This document shows, piece by piece, positions 39,128 to 47,891 of a stretch of 64,000 nucleotides of DNA. A program made the translations under genes and the position numbers. Under the pieces are notes generated by a model. The model saw only the letters and a program-made list of their open reading frames with translations, was not told the DNA's origin and made no database searches. The stretch's first letter is position 1. Each line of letters opens with the position of its first letter. The DNA comes from Pseudoalteromonas aurantia 208 (GTDB lineage: Bacteria > Pseudomonadota > Gammaproteobacteria > Enterobacterales > Alteromonadaceae): assembly GCF_014858725.1 (NCBI RefSeq), contig NZ_AQGV01000013.1, positions 248,001 to 312,000 of the forward strand, in the 5' to 3' direction.

Positions 39128-40942
39128 TTAAACGGAACACTCGTGTACTGTCGTTTTTATTCTCACTATCGGGGCCGCTGGTTTACGACGATTGCAAACA
39201 AACAAATAACTATTGCGGTAGCGTTTCGCTTCTTTTTTGGCATCCGTCGCCAATGCAGCTACCTGATGGCTGTTATTACAACTTTCTAAATCAGGTCTGA
39301 CTAACCCGATTGACAGTGTTAATAAAGGCACAAACTGCTTTTGACCTTCCCTATTTGTCGCCCAATACCCCCCCGCTTCAACATGCTCAGATGTAAAAAA
39401 TGCTTTCGACTGCAACTCAAACTGATTAATTATCTGATGACATAAGCGCTCAGCATCATCACCATCAAATACCACCATAAAGTCGTCACCCCCTATATGC
39501 CCCACAAAACAGCTGCTTTGATCGCACACTTGAACCGTCACATCGGCCAATAACTTGATCACACTATCACCGCTTGCATAACCATATAAATCATTGAATT
39601 GCTTAAAATGATTTAAATCCACATAGGCCAATGAAAAGGTATTTTGTCTGCGTAAACGTTGTTCAATTGCTTCATTAATGGCTACGTTGCCTGGTAGCAT
39701 AGTCAGAGGGTTTGCATGTTGAGCATGACGTATTTTTTCTTCGGTTATGTGCTTTAAAATATCTCGCAGCGGTGCAAGTCCTAGGTACTTGAGATCTCTC
39801 GTAACAATAATATGGCGTCGAATATCAAATTCTTGTTCTGTGATCTGCTGACTTACGACATCAAGCTTGGCGTTTTCATCGACAACAAGGGGCTGCTTAT
39901 CCATCAGTTCAACAACCGACTTTTTAGCATACAATGCGTGACCATAAGGCGCAGCAAAAACTTCTGTCAGCTGATCTCGATGCAACAACCCAACAGGCTG
40001 TTGTTTCGCATTGATAACTGCTAGGCTCATCAGTGATTTATTCTGTTCAAACCGTTTATGAGCGTCTTTACAGCGCGTACTTTGCCCTATTGCATCTTCA
40101 ATTTGCGCTAAACACCCAACCGACATCGACATTTCGTTATGATTACTTTGAGAACGTAAGTTCAATTGAGTGACTTGACTGGCTTCTAATGCACGTGGGG
40201 GTTGGCGAGCGGGTTTTGCCAACAGAAAACCTTGTGCATGCACTATGCCCAGTTTTTCGAGTAGAGTGAGCTCTTCTAACCGCTCAATACCCTCTGCAAT
40301 CACTGATGTTTTAGTGACTTTTGCCAGCTCAATAATTGATTTTAAAAACTCTTTCTTAACAATACTTTGATCACAATAATCGATAAAGTATCGATCAACT
40401 TTAACAAAATCTGGACGTAATTCTGACCACTGCTTTAATCCCGAATAACCCGCCCCTAAATCATCAATGGCAATACTAAAGCCTAATTGACGATAATGCT
40501 CGATGGTTTTGAGTAGCAAAAATCCATCGTCTACTTTATCTTGCTCTGTTACTTCAATGACGACTCGATTTGCAGACAAACCATATTTTTCAACTAAATG
40601 TAACGTTTCACCTTTGGGGTGACTTGGGTCTAATAACGTATTAGGGCTAACATTGATAAACAGCTTGCCTGGTAAATCCTGCTCAACAAACCGTGCGATA
40701 GCCTTTTCACGACACAACAGTTCTAATTCCGACAGCTTTCCTTGTTCACTGGCTATACAGAATAGACGCTCTGGAAACTCTAAACTCGTTCCAGAAATCC
40801 CACGACTCAATGCTTCAAAGCCAAGAATACTCTGCTTAGAAATATCATATATTGGCTGAAATAAAGTACGCACAGCGCCCTGCTGCAATATATCTTCTAA
40901 CGCTTGTAAATCAAGCAACGTTCTATTTGGCGCATTGTCCAC
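39128..40942 (-). CDS. EAL-CBS-GGDEF cyclic di-GMP protein
   Basis: The order is EAL (~12-250), a pair of CBS-like repeats (~285-410) and GGDEF (~415-590); no membrane segment is present. The EAL domain keeps the catalytic set: EAL (43-45), FINVSPNTLL, EVTEQ, IDDLGAGYSG, KVDRYF and AEGIE. The GGDEF motif reads GGDDF (484-488). The EAL part therefore should hydrolyse c-di-GMP, while the GGDDF may be a synthase or a GTP sensor. CBS pairs usually bind adenine nucleotides and would regulate it. It is a standalone gene. Confidence 0.88.
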   Translation of the reverse strand: MDNAPNRTLLDLQALEDILQQGAVRTLFQPIYDISKQSILGFEALSRGISGTSLEFPERLFCIASEQGKLSELELLCREKAIARFVEQDLPGKLFINVSPNTLLDPSHPKGETLHLVEKYGLSANRVVIEVTEQDKVDDGFLLLKTIEHYRQLGFSIAIDDLGAGYSGLKQWSELRPDFVKVDRYFIDYCDQSIVKKEFLKSIIELAKVTKTSVIAEGIERLEELTLLEKLGIVHAQGFLLAKPARQPPRALEASQVTQLNLRSQSNHNEMSMSVGCLAQIEDAIGQSTRCKDAHKRFEQNKSLMSLAVINAKQQPVGLLHRDQLTEVFAAPYGHALYAKKSVVELMDKQPLVVDENAKLDVVSQQITEQEFDIRRHIIVTRDLKYLGLAPLRDILKHITEEKIRHAQHANPLTMLPGNVAINEAIEQRLRRQNTFSLAYVDLNHFKQFNDLYGYASGDSVIKLLADVTVQVCDQSSCFVGHIGGDDFMVVFDGDDAERLCHQIINQFELQSKAFFTSEHVEAGGYWATNREGQKQFVPLLTLSIGLVRPDLESCNNSHQVAALATDAKKEAKRYRNSYLFVCNRRKPAAPIVRIKTTVHECSV

Positions 40943-41060
40943 TGAATTCAGACCAAGTTATTGAGTGATAATCGAACAAGCTACCAAGGTTGTATGACGT
41001 TTTTATTGCAACGCGCCAGTATGTCCCTATAAAGCGATATATGGCTCTGTTGTACACATA

Positions 41061-41091
41061 AAAAAACCAGTGACAAAGCACTGGTTTTTTT
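41061..41091 (-). terminator. Rho-independent terminator after the DUF6172-like gene
   Basis: A 12-13-base stem (AAAACCAGTG/CACTGGTTTT with A and T runs) and a short loop lies 24 bases after the stop on the minus strand. Confidence 0.85.
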
Positions 41092-41114
41092 ATCATCGAA
41101 TAATATGTTAGTAA

Positions 41115-41426
41115 TTATTCAGCATCATCATAATCAATATCATCAGAAGATGTTTTAAAACCTTCCTTTACGAGCACTTCTAAATAAAATGACGGCTGTT
41201 CTAAACGTGCTGCTTCATCGATACACTTATTAATTTCATGTACTTTGATAACATCTGCTTGCGACTCAGTGTGACCAAATCGACAATCGAAGTCCCAATA
41301 ATCAACCCCTGCTGGCAATGTCTTATTGCGCTCTCGACGAAGGTATTTCTTCACTTCATATTTGATTGCGTCAACTAAACGCGCAGGTTTCAACTTAGGG
41401 TGTGTCAAAGCAAAAGTTTTTTTCAT
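41115..41426 (-). CDS. DUF6172-like small conserved protein
   Basis: The 103-residue protein starts MKKTFALTHPKLKPARLVDA and has the basic stretch VKKYLRRERNKTLP followed by YWDFDCRFG, ending in an acidic tail (SSDDIDYDDAE). I recognise this as a conserved marine gammaproteobacterial family (DUF6172) without known function. No signal or membrane segment. It is single, with its own terminator, and borders the T6SS region. Confidence 0.65.
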   Translation of the reverse strand: MKKTFALTHPKLKPARLVDAIKYEVKKYLRRERNKTLPAGVDYWDFDCRFGHTESQADVIKVHEINKCIDEAARLEQPSFYLEVLVKEGFKTSSDDIDYDDAE

Positions 41427-41730
41427 GATGATCTCAATGTCAGGACAGTTGTTTTTACAGTCTGCCGAGTGATGGAAGTTAGTCTAACTATTTTACTGTA
41501 ATTTATTGATGGTAGCGAATACTAAAAAGATATTTATATAGACAGACTTCGGGATTTTCCCCGCAAACTTACTGGACACAGTGTAATACGCTAGTATGAC
41601 TCTACGACATCTGTAAAAAACGACATTTAGCTCTGCCTGATATGTGACAAAATATAGGCCAATAGATTGCAGTTCACGCTAAATTACGTACACTCATTCT
41701 GTATAACATAAACAATACAAGCGAATAAAT
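41427..41730. other. Intergenic region between the DUF6172-like gene and the PAAR gene
   Basis: About 300 AT-rich bases between divergent genes. It must hold the promoters for both. No repeat, tRNA or integrase site is visible, so no clear boundary of a mobile island is seen. Confidence 0.45.
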
Positions 41731-42024
41731 ATGCCAGGATTACCCGCTGCGAGAATCACGGATATGCATGTTTGCCCCATGGTCACCGGTATAGTGCCTC
41801 ACGTTGGAGGACCGATTTCTGGACCAAGTGTACCAAATGTATTAATTGGTAGTATGCCTGCTGCTGTAGTCGGTGACTTAGCGGTCTGTGTTGGACCTCC
41901 CGATAGTATCGTAAAAGGCAGTGTCACCGTTCTGATCAGTGGCCGACCGGCTGTAAGAATGGGCGATATGACAAGCCATGGAGGCAATATTATATTAGGG
42001 ATGCCTAACGTGCTGATTGGCTGA
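41731..42024 (+). CDS. T6SS PAAR-domain spike-tip protein
   Basis: The 97-residue protein is one PAAR domain: LPAARITDMHVCPMVTG at the start, repeated PNVLIGSMPAAVVGDLAVC turns, then RPAVRMGDMTSHGG and a final PNVLIG. The Cys and His residues at the zinc positions are present. PAAR proteins cap VgrG and can carry effectors; this one has no extension, so effectors would have to dock. It faces the cyclase gene with a bidirectional terminator between them, and is transcribed separately from the main T6SS operon. Confidence 0.95.
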   Translation: MPGLPAARITDMHVCPMVTGIVPHVGGPISGPSVPNVLIGSMPAAVVGDLAVCVGPPDSIVKGSVTVLISGRPAVRMGDMTSHGGNIILGMPNVLIG

Positions 42025-42036
42025 TTTTTGTGCGTC

Positions 42037-42062
42037 GAAATGGCTGTTAAAACAGCCATTTC
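42037..42062. terminator. Bidirectional terminator between PAAR and cyclase genes
   Basis: A perfect 12-base stem (GAAATGGCTGTT/AACAGCCATTTC) with a 2-base loop lies between two convergent stop codons. T runs are short on both sides. Confidence 0.75.
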
Positions 42063-42068
42063 TTCAAT

Positions 42069-43304
42069 TTAGAACCCCAAAGTCAGATTTTGATACTCCT
42101 TCAATGGAAAACCCTTCATTGAACCGTGCCTATCAAGCCACTCGACCAAAATTTTCATCCATTGGTAACCCAACTTAAAGTTCCAGATAGGGTTAAATAA
42201 CGGAACATATTGCATTTGCACCAACTGAGCACGTAGCGTCCTCACATCTTGCTCACTTTCCATGATCCAAATGCGCCCATCAGGAAAATACACAACCGCT
42301 TCATAATCAATTTCATCTACCATAGGTCGACCAGCCTCATCGCTATGATGCACCACCCAACCACCACTGCCAGCTTTCATGCATCCAGCATTTACCCGTA
42401 CTGCAATTTCTTCCAATAGTAGGGACAAATTGCCCGTGTGTGCACCTTCCTGGCGGCCGTATTCATCGTAAGTACGAATGAATCTATCACTGCCATCTAC
42501 ATCGCGTTGTAAGAAGTTATCTTTTTTACCATTGGTTGCAGCCCTTACAACTTGCTGCTCTTCTTCAGAGAAAAAGCGCTCCTTAGGGAAAACCCCCCAT
42601 AAGTCATAATCTCCAGTCTGAACACCTTTAAAATTAGAAGGCGCTTTAGCACCATATCCCAAAGGGTTTGTTAGCCCACATAACTGAGTGTAAGTTTGCC
42701 CTGACTCGAGCGTAATAACCTGCTTTCTGGCACCCGTGCACGCTTGAGCTAATGCGTTATCTGGTGCATAACATACCGCCCAATCCCCGCTCCCTGGGCT
42801 ATACGCTTTTGAGCCTTGTTGTAATGTGGCGACCTTAATCAAGACAAATTTATGATGCTGCCCGTCTTTTGCCGCAGCCGTAATGTTATACATATCATCA
42901 CTGACTTTCTCTTCTTTGTAGTGTTTTTTCGCTCGGATCATCAATGCTGGTAACCCACTGCGGCGCACTTCAGATATATACAATGGAATCGCCATCGCAC
43001 CATACTTATTTATCGCCTCTGCAACTTTATTTTCTTGCCACCCAATTGCGCTGCCTCCAGTGCCTTTCTTCCCAAGAGCAGGATCAGCTAGTACAAAACC
43101 TGACATCGGACCCCAATCACATGATTTCGCTTTTACATGATAGCCCTTAGTAGCATAACCTTCATTAATCAACTGTGTGGCATAGATCCCCACAGCACGG
43201 GTTGAAACAACACAGTTTGTTTCTTCTGCAACCTTTGCAAACACTGCAGAATGTGCCTCAGGTACACCCGCTAATAACTCCGCATTTTCACTGCCACTCT
43301 TCAC
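42069..43304 (-). CDS. ExoY/edema-factor-type nucleotidyl cyclase, candidate T6SS effector
   Basis: The 411-residue protein follows the class II (CyaA/EF/ExoY) cyclase pattern. Residues 28-70 hold ETNCVVSTRAVG, then TKGYHVKAKSCDWGPMSGF, equivalent to ExoY TKGFSVKGKSSNWGP with the catalytic lysines (K53, K60). The metal-binding D-Y-D is TGDYDLWGVFP (D232, D234), and the third conserved block is WVVHHSDEAGRP (H319/H320). These enzymes make cAMP, cGMP or cUMP in host cells after activation by a host factor; ExoY is activated by F-actin. No signal peptide or secretion domain is fused. The GTG start has AAGGAG, overlapping the stop of the upstream gene. Effector status is inferred from the T6SS context. 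Confidence 0.85.
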   Translation of the reverse strand: MKSGSENAELLAGVPEAHSAVFAKVAEETNCVVSTRAVGIYATQLINEGYATKGYHVKAKSCDWGPMSGFVLADPALGKKGTGGSAIGWQENKVAEAINKYGAMAIPLYISEVRRSGLPALMIRAKKHYKEEKVSDDMYNITAAAKDGQHHKFVLIKVATLQQGSKAYSPGSGDWAVCYAPDNALAQACTGARKQVITLESGQTYTQLCGLTNPLGYGAKAPSNFKGVQTGDYDLWGVFPKERFFSEEEQQVVRAATNGKKDNFLQRDVDGSDRFIRTYDEYGRQEGAHTGNLSLLLEEIAVRVNAGCMKAGSGGWVVHHSDEAGRPMVDEIDYEAVVYFPDGRIWIMESEQDVRTLRAQLVQMQYVPLFNPIWNFKLGYQWMKILVEWLDRHGSMKGFPLKEYQNLTLGF

Positions 43305-43313
43305 AGGTTCTCC

Positions 43314-45440
43314 TTAATAATATGTCGAAATTGTTGTCATAAAAATCAGTGTTGTCAGCACTGGCCAAAACCATATACCAGCAATTTTTTTGTAAAGTTT
43401 GGCATTACCGCGTGTCGCTTGCGCTTTATAATATTTGTGCGCGATAAACATGAAGATTGACGCTAAGAAGTACAGCAGAAAATAGAATATTTCAAAGTAA
43501 ACCACTTCATCTATTTGTAAATGCTCACGGATGCTGTAATGCGCTAGCAATATGGTAAATACAACCGCTGTAATATTGTTCCTCAAGTCGCCATATGGGG
43601 TATATGCCATACTCACAATACATGCATACAATAAGCACACCATCACCATGACTGGTAATAGTGTCGTAACAAATGGACCTAAGAATTCGCGTTCAATGTT
43701 AATACTGTAATTAAGTTCAGGGCTAATATCTTGATTGACAAAACTATCCATTCCAAAGTTCGTATTGTAGTTTTGAAACGTGTACTTAAAGTAACTTTGC
43801 TTGAGGCGCCATTCTTCCATCACAATATCTTTAGCCATGGCAGGATTATCTCTTTTTCCTAACTTTTCATAAGCTTCTAAGTCTGGTACCAATACAATAC
43901 TGCTGCCCAAATCCGCTCCTTTAAGCCTCAATACGATATTTTTATGGTCAAATGGATATTTAGAGTAATCAAATTGCTGACGCGTAATCACCGAAAAGTA
44001 CCAACCAACGACCAAACCACCATCATTTAACTCTTTGCGGTATTGCTCTGTTATTGTTGATTCTATTGCTTCATTAAAATTCACGCTGGCCGGGATCACA
44101 TCGCGTTGCTTCGCCGTCAATTTTTGCCATACTAACCCCGTTAAGTGAACATTATTGGCATTTACAAACTCAATAGATTCGACATAAATACCTGTCGCTA
44201 CATAGTTAGGCTCAGCAATGCGCATTTGCAACATGCGATTACGATAACTGGTCTCAAGTGCTTCTCGTTGTGCGGTTGATGTAATCACCACCGTACTGTC
44301 TTCTTCTATCGAGTTAAAGCTCCGTGCAAACTCCAGCACAGTCACGGTGCTAAAAACTAATATGAGTGACACTGAAATATTATTCTGCGTCCAATTAATT
44401 TTACGCTGGCGAGTCAATAGAAAGATAGCAAACATCAATGCCGCGGCATAACAACTGACCGCAACAATATTCATTTGCCGCCTAGCATCTTTATCCATTT
44501 CGAACATATCCGCCGACATACGTGTGATCAAAACCCAATCAGTATGGGGGATCTTGGTACACGCGGCGTAATGTTCATCATTATCCATGGTTTCGCCATT
44601 AAAAAATAAATACGTCAAATCTGCGGCAAAACAACCTTGTACTTTTTTTAAAAATTTAAACTCTGAATGTTCAGATAAACTCGCAGCATTTTCTCCTTCA
44701 CGTACAAACGAAAATACCGGATGAGAAATCAAATTTTGCTGAGTCGAAAAAATAGTGCCGTAGCCACCTAAGCCAAATTTTAATTTCTTTAATGACGTTG
44801 TTAAATAATCTAAAGACACGTCCGAGGGCACCACCCCAATGGGTGCATCACCATTGCGCTGCGCCTCGACAGATGCAAAGAAAGGAACTGAGTAAGTACT
44901 CATTAACACGCTATTCTGCGGCTCGTAATAAGGCTCCGTCCAAATAGGACCTTCTTTTAGTGGACGATGGTACCAACTAAACTCAATGTCAGGTTTATCA
45001 TAATCCACCAAATTAAATTGACGGTCGACGCCCGTTAAGCGTTCAAAGTAAGGGCTAAAATAGCGAGTGTAGCGTTCAAACTTATAGGGGTGAAACGTAA
45101 CATTGAGAGAGAATAAATCCAAATTGTTATTGAACTCTTGCTCGACCATTTGTGGCACCAGCTGCTTATCTTCCAAAGCTGTTATACTTTGTGCGAAATT
45201 ATCTACTGCACTCATAGTCGCTGCTAACTTATCCCCCACTTGTTGGGCTGCGGAAAAAGTCTGTTGCTGCACTTGTGCTCGGATCTCACTCTGAAACCGA
45301 CTATGTTTTTGATAAATAATAAAAGTACAGTACAGCGCGCTCAGCACGCTAAATATAAGGCAAACAACTAAAACTGGCGTTGCTAACTGATTACCAATAC
45401 TTTTCGCCGCTTTGATACTTTCTTGAGGGCTAATCGTCAT
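43314..45440 (-). CDS. Membrane protein fusing a dCache sensor to a pentameric ligand-gated channel-like region
   Basis: The 708-residue protein has TM1 (~20-43), then a periplasmic dCache domain (~50-310) with the hallmark IWTEPYYEPQNSVLMSTYSV. Two TMs follow (~325-345, 353-372). The second soluble domain (~380-585) is beta-rich and has YSKYPFDHKNIVL (~492-504), like the Pro-loop region of prokaryotic pentameric channels. Four TMs then match M1-M4: FLGPFVTTLLPVMVMV with its proline, NNITAVVFTILLAHYS, VYFEIFYFLLYFLAS and WFWPVLTTLIFMTTI. It lies between the WH2-repeat and cyclase genes, so it may be a sensor or immunity protein. Channel activity is inferred from topology and motifs. Confidence 0.7.
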   Translation of the reverse strand: MTISPQESIKAAKSIGNQLATPVLVVCLIFSVLSALYCTFIIYQKHSRFQSEIRAQVQQQTFSAAQQVGDKLAATMSAVDNFAQSITALEDKQLVPQMVEQEFNNNLDLFSLNVTFHPYKFERYTRYFSPYFERLTGVDRQFNLVDYDKPDIEFSWYHRPLKEGPIWTEPYYEPQNSVLMSTYSVPFFASVEAQRNGDAPIGVVPSDVSLDYLTTSLKKLKFGLGGYGTIFSTQQNLISHPVFSFVREGENAASLSEHSEFKFLKKVQGCFAADLTYLFFNGETMDNDEHYAACTKIPHTDWVLITRMSADMFEMDKDARRQMNIVAVSCYAAALMFAIFLLTRQRKINWTQNNISVSLILVFSTVTVLEFARSFNSIEEDSTVVITSTAQREALETSYRNRMLQMRIAEPNYVATGIYVESIEFVNANNVHLTGLVWQKLTAKQRDVIPASVNFNEAIESTITEQYRKELNDGGLVVGWYFSVITRQQFDYSKYPFDHKNIVLRLKGADLGSSIVLVPDLEAYEKLGKRDNPAMAKDIVMEEWRLKQSYFKYTFQNYNTNFGMDSFVNQDISPELNYSINIEREFLGPFVTTLLPVMVMVCLLYACIVSMAYTPYGDLRNNITAVVFTILLAHYSIREHLQIDEVVYFEIFYFLLYFLASIFMFIAHKYYKAQATRGNAKLYKKIAGIWFWPVLTTLIFMTTISTYY

Positions 45441-45564
45441 TGTTCGTTTTTACTTTCATTTAATTTAACACACTCAAAGGTCATCTACGTTTTTCGAAAA
45501 CTAACTATAGTAATGCCTGTAAAAAAACACCATGACCTTAATATTACATCGCATTTATACATGC

Positions 45565-47874
45565 TTAATGCTTTTGTCCTGCAATCACAGTATAACTGCT
45601 GTTCAATTTCTCAAGTTCCATGGCCAATGTTTGTAAAGCATTGCGCTCAGACTGAGCCGCGGCATTGAGTCGAGTCATTGCCGGCCTCCTCGGGCTGGTT
45701 CGGTGAGTTGCATCCAACTGCATTAACCATGCTTGCACTGGGTACAGTACATCACGCTGTAGAATTTCTAACCTTTGCGAAATTTGCTTTAAACACCCAT
45801 CGATTGCCTGGCAGTTTTTAGGCCTTAGCATGCCTTGTGCTCGTTGCGTGAAGAATTTGAAATAAATACCAACACCTGCATCTATTGATTTTGTTATCTC
45901 ATGACGGCGGCCAAATTTAACCCAAGTAAGCTTTTTCCACTGAGCAACTGAAACCGGCTGATTTTCCAAGGCATTCAATGATTCTCGTAATGATTTATTG
46001 CCAATCAGGGTGCGATTGATCATTTTAAAATCGACCCCCTGCAATGCCATTTCTAATTTTTTAATTTGCGCCAAGTAATCAAATTCCGCTGTATTTTGCT
46101 GCGCCAAAGTCTTTTTATTAAATAATTCTATTTGATCTAGCGTACTCATACCACGCTTCACAACCGTTGTGGTTTTTCCAAGCTTCTTGCGGTTAAACAA
46201 TTCAACTTGATCAAGTACACTGGTGCCAGATTTAACCTCTGTCTCAACCTGCTCTAGCTCTTTTTTATTAAACCGAGTAATTTGATCTAGGACCCCAATA
46301 CCCTGTTTTTCAATAGTTTTGGTTTTGCGCAACCCACTATTGTTGTGAAGCTCAATTTCATCCAATAACCCTTTACCCCGTTTAACTTCCGTATCCACTT
46401 TTTTTAACGAAGACTTATCAAATTGTCGAATGGCATCGAGTAATGAATTGGGCTTACTCAACTCAACTTTGCTTAAGGTTGATTTATCAAAGTTTTGCAC
46501 TGTGAGCAAAAATGGCGCGGGTCCAACTTCATCCGATTTAGTCTTCAGTCCTTTTAAACGAATTTTTCGAGACTCTATATACTCTTGAGCCCGCTTTTTC
46601 AATGACTCAAACTCAGAGACGTGTTCAGAACAATAATCTAACCACACGGCCATATCATCATTGTCACGAACGGTGGCAAATAAAGTGGAATCAGTCGCGT
46701 TAACAATGAGATATGCTGCAATGAGTGGGTCCTTTAATAGCTCATCGGATACATAAGGGTTATATTTATTTATTTTTGATAAATGCCGATTGAGCTTGCG
46801 CGTAAAATAGTACTCTTTTGCTAACACGGCTATTTTCTGAATATAAAATGCAGTTAACGTTAAAACCTTGCTTACATTACCAGGCACCATGATCCCTGAC
46901 ATAACTGAAAAACTATTTTCCAATGCTTTCACTAATTGTACAGCTGCGTCTCTCATTGCTAGCAAGAACTGATTATTTGCGAACGTCATCAATGCCGTTC
47001 TAAGCTGATACGTTTTACTAGCAAGCGTCATGGTTCTACTGTCTTTGTATCTTTGATAACACCCTTTTGCCGCTAACTTCACTGCGTCTGTGTATTCTTT
47101 TACTGACTTGCCAGCCGACACAATCGAGTTAATACCGGGTACTAAAGCAATACAAATTTCCGCAACCAAACTAATCAATAAACTACGAATACTCGCCCAA
47201 CAATCACTCAAAAACTTCACAAAGTCTTCAGCAATACCTTTTAAAAATTCAAAGATAGTTTGAGCAATGTCTTTGATCCATTCATACCCTCGCTTTACCT
47301 TTGTTGCCATCACATTACCCGTTCTCATTTGCGCAGCAATAGAGTTGGCTATTTGATTAACTTCCGATGACTCACTTTGTTGCTCTTCATTATAATTAGC
47401 ACGTGTTTGCCGGTCATTTTCTGTTTTTTCACGTCGTGATTCTGTAATATCTTTTTTGGCCTGTTTGACCATTTCCTTTAAATCATCTTTGTAAAGAAAT
47501 TTGGCTTTACTCCCATATAATATACGTACGCAGTCACGCTTTGCTTCTTTCGCCAATAGTAAAGAAAAGTCATCCGCTTGCTGATCCTCTTCGACAGGGA
47601 ATAAAAAGTTATGTAATCGTTCTACTGGAAAGTTCTTATCTGATTGATTTCGTTGGCTTGAGCGCCAGCCATCTAAATTTAAATACTTGTCTTCTTTACT
47701 GATTTGCCATAAAAAGTAAGCACTTTTAAGCTCTTTAAAAAACTCAGGTGTCGGCGTACTCGAATAGGCTGCCACTTTCGAATCTACTTTTCTAAGTAAT
47801 TTTCCACGGGCCGCTAACCGTATATTCGTATCAGACTTCCATGTATTTAAAATGTGTGTCGTTGCAAATGGCAT
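45565..47874 (-). CDS. Large protein with six WH2/beta-thymosin-like repeats, candidate T6SS effector
   Basis: The 769-residue protein has no signal peptide. Residues ~1-180 are charged; ~225-255 form a hydrophobic stretch (SLLISLVAEICIALVPG). Residues 455-598 are six tandem repeats of 25 residues with the form LLDxIxxFxKKxLKKVxT. Repeat 2 (LLDAIRQFDKSSLKKVDT) closely resembles thymosin beta-4 (IEKFDKSKLKKTET) and N-WASP WH2 (LLDQIREGAQLKKV). WH2/thymosin motifs bind eukaryotic actin monomers. A helical C-terminal part follows (~600-769). The gene is 17 bases after the DUF6931-type gene and starts with AGAGGT upstream of ATG. An actin-targeting effector is the best fit; the rest of the protein matches nothing I recognise. 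Confidence 0.75.
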   Translation of the reverse strand: MPFATTHILNTWKSDTNIRLAARGKLLRKVDSKVAAYSSTPTPEFFKELKSAYFLWQISKEDKYLNLDGWRSSQRNQSDKNFPVERLHNFLFPVEEDQQADDFSLLLAKEAKRDCVRILYGSKAKFLYKDDLKEMVKQAKKDITESRREKTENDRQTRANYNEEQQSESSEVNQIANSIAAQMRTGNVMATKVKRGYEWIKDIAQTIFEFLKGIAEDFVKFLSDCWASIRSLLISLVAEICIALVPGINSIVSAGKSVKEYTDAVKLAAKGCYQRYKDSRTMTLASKTYQLRTALMTFANNQFLLAMRDAAVQLVKALENSFSVMSGIMVPGNVSKVLTLTAFYIQKIAVLAKEYYFTRKLNRHLSKINKYNPYVSDELLKDPLIAAYLIVNATDSTLFATVRDNDDMAVWLDYCSEHVSEFESLKKRAQEYIESRKIRLKGLKTKSDEVGPAPFLLTVQNFDKSTLSKVELSKPNSLLDAIRQFDKSSLKKVDTEVKRGKGLLDEIELHNNSGLRKTKTIEKQGIGVLDQITRFNKKELEQVETEVKSGTSVLDQVELFNRKKLGKTTTVVKRGMSTLDQIELFNKKTLAQQNTAEFDYLAQIKKLEMALQGVDFKMINRTLIGNKSLRESLNALENQPVSVAQWKKLTWVKFGRRHEITKSIDAGVGIYFKFFTQRAQGMLRPKNCQAIDGCLKQISQRLEILQRDVLYPVQAWLMQLDATHRTSPRRPAMTRLNAAAQSERNALQTLAMELEKLNSSYTVIAGQKH
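46081..46512 (-). repeat. Six tandem 25-residue WH2/beta-thymosin-like repeats (within the 45565-47874 gene)
   Basis: Repeats begin at residues 455, 478, 503, 528, 553 and 578. The strongest are 478 (FDKSSLKKV), 503 (HNNSGLRKT), 528 (FNKKELEQV) and 553 (FNRKKLGKT). The helix LLDxI precedes the LKKT/V-type linker by the spacing used in beta-thymosins. Repeats 1 and 6 are less complete. Confidence 0.85.
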
Positions 47875-47891
47875 AAGTACCTCTAAAAAAA

